Translations under genes and position numbers: made by a program
Shown here: in pieces, positions 13,509 through 15,716 of the stretch
Layout: every line of letters begins with the position of its first letter
How positions within the stretch are numbered: position 1 is the first letter of the stretch
The notes under the pieces: generated by a model
What the model saw: the letters and a program-made list of their open reading frames with translations, nothing else
Told to the model about the DNA's origin: nothing
Database searches by the model: none
Assembly: GCA_964615195.1 (NCBI GenBank)
Contig: CAZTNG010000053.1
Span: 1-15,716 of the forward strand
Origin: HGM20899 sp964615195
GTDB lineage: Bacteria; Pseudomonadota; Gammaproteobacteria; Enterobacterales; Succinivibrionaceae
Length of the DNA stretch: 15,716 nucleotides
Direction: 5' to 3'

Positions 13509-15410
13509 CTATGAACAAATCATGTGCCATAGTGATAGACTTTTATACCTTTTTTTAAACTTTTTTATAAGACCAAAAGTACAAATATAAAGAATCTTAT
13601 ATTTATAATACTTCATTTTCTTTCTACCAGTCCTATTTTTTTCAGTATTCGATGAATTTTGCAATAAATAAAAAATTTCTATTATATCATTTGAATTTAA
13701 ATCATAACCTTTTGATAACAATTTACTGTATAATTCATTACCAAAAACTATGTTTTTATAGTAGCAAGAAGCAAAGTCTATCGGCAAACTTGTAATTGTA
13801 TAAAAACCATCATTCTGAGCGGCCAAAGCAAATAAACTTTCGAAAAAATACATACTACAAGATTTATTTTCATTGAAAATAAAATCATAATTGCTCCATT
13901 TTTTATTTAGTAATGTAATCATAGCTTCAGATTTTACCCAAAAGCATCCACCTATTGCTCTGACAACATTGATATCAAATGGAGTAGTAATATTTAGTTG
14001 ATTAAAGTACTTCTTTAATATTTCAACGTCATGTGCTGAATTACTTTTGCATTTTAAAAAGGGCCCATAATAAGGTATTGGCGGAACAATTAAACCTAAT
14101 TCAGGATGCAAATCAAATAATCTTAATAAATTATCTACGTAATTTTTTGAATTCAAGCAACATTCAAAATTTTCATAGAAAAACTGCTCTTGTGAAGCTA
14201 GAGTATTACAATAACAGTCGCTAGCATTATTTACTGAACATATATAATCATATTTCTTAAATACATCCTTACATACAATTAAGTTAACTGAATACTTATT
14301 TGTATTTGTATCACATATTCTGTATTCTATGTTTTTAAAAGGAATTTCAACTTTAGTAGCTAAAACATCTTTAAACTTTTCAATATACTCATTGTTAGAT
14401 GCAATAATTATTAAATCACTTCCATTTGGTATATTTACAATATACTTTATCAATATATGTATTGAACAAATACTAGAAATATAACAAATAATTGCTATTC
14501 TCTTTGTACTTCTATGGACAGGCATATTGGGAACGATGTAGTTTAAATCTAATATTTTGGTTATGTCTGACAATTTTTGAGTTGCTAGTAAATCTTCCCA
14601 TATATAATTCGTTGGATAGGTTGTTGAGTGTTCAATATAATCAAACACTAATTTTGATGCACGTACAATGGAATGATGCAAAAAAAACAAATATTCAGAA
14701 AACAATTTTCTTTTAACTAAAGGATTTCGATCTTCAATTAAAATTTGCTCAGAATAAAGGAATAAAATATTAGTTAGATTTTTTTCATCAAGATATTTGG
14801 AATTATCAATTAAACAACTACATCTGAATCCATTATCTTCTAAATATTTAGTAAATTGAATTTCATGATAACCTACTTCATACTTATAGTCGTCATATTG
14901 CCGTAGATTAGTCCACCAATTCTTAAAACAGTCAGAAATTAATATGTTATTCTTTATTACCATAAAATAAGACTGAATATGCTTATGTATTACTGTATTA
15001 TTGTCACCTACCACAAAACATACACTTTTATTTTCAGGGTGCATTGATATTCCCCAAAAATCACATTGCTTAGTATCCATAACAGAAAATAATTCACTAA
15101 ATGGATAAACAGGTCCATAGCAGGTACAATTACATAAAATCAATTCATCATACTTTGATAGAGTATCACAACCTATATATTGTAATGCGTCTTGCCATGC
15201 ACCAAAATCCAAACCATGATTATCTCTTACAATAACTTCACAGCCAATTTTCTTTAATTGTATTAAACTTTCACTTAAAATATCTCCATTAACTATAACA
15301 ATAACTTTAGAAGATACTTTTGTCAGTTCTTTTAGATAAAATAGTACGTAATTTCTAACTAAACCATATTTATCCCAAAAAACATATAACGATAATTTAC
15401 AAGTATTCAT
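13509..15410 (-). CDS. RgpF-family (rhamnan synthesis F) glycosyltransferase-like protein
   Basis: The 633-residue protein matches the rhamnan synthesis protein F family, found in rhamnose-rich polysaccharide, O-antigen and capsule loci. Both halves of that family are visible. The N-terminal half (about 5-255) has the GLDFGAW motif (66-72), CYGPVYPFSELF (97-108), DFWGI and HIQSYFMVIK (144-153). The C-terminal half (about 300-570) has LFDLHPELGLIVPPIPYYGPF (cut here as 431-451), GGCFWVKSEA (487-496) and AAQNDGFYT. The last 40 residues are basic. The usual N-D-S before CYGP is changed to N-C-T. About 26 cysteines are present, unusually many. There is no strong ribosome binding site before the ATG at 15410. 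Donor sugar and acceptor cannot be told. It occupies the place of hpf-ptsN, suggesting an inserted surface-polysaccharide locus. Confidence 0.85.
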   Translation of the reverse strand: MNTCKLSLYVFWDKYGLVRNYVLFYLKELTKVSSKVIVIVNGDILSESLIQLKKIGCEVIVRDNHGLDFGAWQDALQYIGCDTLSKYDELILCNCTCYGPVYPFSELFSVMDTKQCDFWGISMHPENKSVCFVVGDNNTVIHKHIQSYFMVIKNNILISDCFKNWWTNLRQYDDYKYEVGYHEIQFTKYLEDNGFRCSCLIDNSKYLDEKNLTNILFLYSEQILIEDRNPLVKRKLFSEYLFFLHHSIVRASKLVFDYIEHSTTYPTNYIWEDLLATQKLSDITKILDLNYIVPNMPVHRSTKRIAIICYISSICSIHILIKYIVNIPNGSDLIIIASNNEYIEKFKDVLATKVEIPFKNIEYRICDTNTNKYSVNLIVCKDVFKKYDYICSVNNASDCYCNTLASQEQFFYENFECCLNSKNYVDNLLRLFDLHPELGLIVPPIPYYGPFLKCKSNSAHDVEILKKYFNQLNITTPFDINVVRAIGGCFWVKSEAMITLLNKKWSNYDFIFNENKSCSMYFFESLFALAAQNDGFYTITSLPIDFASCYYKNIVFGNELYSKLLSKGYDLNSNDIIEIFYLLQNSSNTEKNRTGRKKMKYYKYKILYICTFGLIKKFKKRYKSLSLWHMICS

Positions 15411-15441
15411 GTTTTACTAATATACAAAGTAACACATTGTC

Positions 15442-15447
15442 ATTATA
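15442..15447 (-). promoter_or_regulatory. Isolated -10 box upstream of the RgpF-like gene
   Basis: The minus strand carries a perfect TATAAT at 15447-15442, about 32 nt before the ATG. No convincing -35 box lies 16-18 bp upstream and there is no TG extension. It may be a promoter for the glycosyltransferase-like gene or simply AT-rich sequence. Confidence 0.25.
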
Positions 15448-15516
15448 TACTATAAAACACACTTTTTTTAGTAATCAGCAAAACTTAATTAACAAGAAAT
15501 AATTTAATTTTAATGG

Positions 15517-15716
15517 TTAATTTCTATGTTCAATCAATACTTCTAATTGATCTACAGAAAAAACACTTATATCACTCTCTGTATGTACATCATATCTTTC
15601 TGCAAAACTATCGTCTATTAAAATAGATTTTTTGTGTGTAATATATTTGGATTTCTTTTCATTTTTATCTGTAATGCGAATAATATCAGTAAATAATAAA
15701 TCACTTATCTTATGAC
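15517..15716 (-). CDS. C-terminal 65 residues of an unidentified gene (partial), perhaps polysaccharide-related
   Basis: An open minus-strand frame enters from the right edge and ends at TAA 15519-15517. The visible end reads HKISDLLFTDIIRI, then a lysine-rich stretch, then KSILIDDSFAERYDVH and FSVDQLEVLIEHRN. The S-I-x-I-D-D-S-F-A-E-R block with a closing F-x-V-D-x-L/I-E pattern resembles, from memory, the C-terminal ends of ATP-grasp / carbamoyl-phosphate-synthase-like proteins in capsule and LPS clusters. That match is tentative. It lies 106 bp upstream of the RgpF-like gene on the same strand, so the two may belong to one polysaccharide operon. The start and most of the protein lie outside the window. 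Confidence 0.6.
   Translation of the reverse strand, partial: HKISDLLFTDIIRITDKNEKKSKYITHKKSILIDDSFAERYDVHTESDISVFSVDQLEVLIEHRN

Noticed and set aside
14033..14716. Short plus-strand frames inside the RgpF-like gene
   Set aside because: They are shadows of a gene whose two family halves are conserved on the minus strand.

Overview
The window reads as a stretch of an AT-rich (roughly one-third GC by eye) gammaproteobacterial chromosome. Gene content and order point that way: tuf with a tRNA-Tyr/tRNA-Gly cluster next to coaA and birA-murB, the full mlaFEDCB-murA operon, and the divergent kdsD-kdsC-lptCAB-rpoN operon all match arrangements known from Escherichia coli and relatives. The protein families are those of a Gram-negative cell with lipopolysaccharide (Kdo synthesis, Lpt bridge) and an outer-membrane lipid asymmetry system (Mla). 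I cannot name the genus; the AT bias would suit a host-associated lineage, but that is inference.

Layout. Positions 1-56 (minus) are the 5' end of tuf (EF-Tu), preceded by tRNA-Gly(UCC) and tRNA-Tyr(GUA) on the same strand behind a good promoter at 363-391. A divergent spacer with a 22-bp perfect palindrome separates them from coaA (607-1557, plus). Converging on coaA is a long minus-strand run, given here in transcription order: mlaF, mlaE, mlaD, mlaC, mlaB, a gap holding two interleaved inverted repeats, then murA, murB, birA. A 398-bp AT-rich divergent intergenic region (8082-8479) follows. From it the plus-strand operon kdsD, kdsC, lptC, lptA, lptB, rpoN runs to 13478. The rightmost 2.2 kb (minus) holds a complete RgpF-family (rhamnan synthesis F) glycosyltransferase and the 3' end of another gene, the edge of a probable surface-polysaccharide locus.

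How the genes work together. Almost everything between 3.6 and 11.8 kb serves the cell envelope. MurA and MurB carry out the two committed steps from UDP-GlcNAc to UDP-MurNAc. KdsD and KdsC make Kdo for LPS. LptC, LptA and LptB are three parts of the machine that moves LPS to the cell surface. MlaFEDB with periplasmic MlaC move phospholipid between the inner and outer membranes to keep the outer leaflet LPS-rich. BirA and CoaA supply cofactor functions (protein biotinylation, CoA synthesis). RpoN is sigma-54.

Departures from the E. coli-type arrangement are the main points of interest. The mla-murA block is joined directly to murB-birA. bolA/ibaG is missing between mlaB and murA, yrbG before kdsD, hpf-ptsN after rpoN, and both tRNA-Thr genes of the tuf cluster. 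murB, birA and mlaD appear to use non-ATG starts. I found no CRISPR array, insertion sequence or prophage, and no clearly new multi-gene system. The best candidates for undescribed biology are the RNA structure between mlaB and murA and the polysaccharide genes that replace hpf-ptsN.
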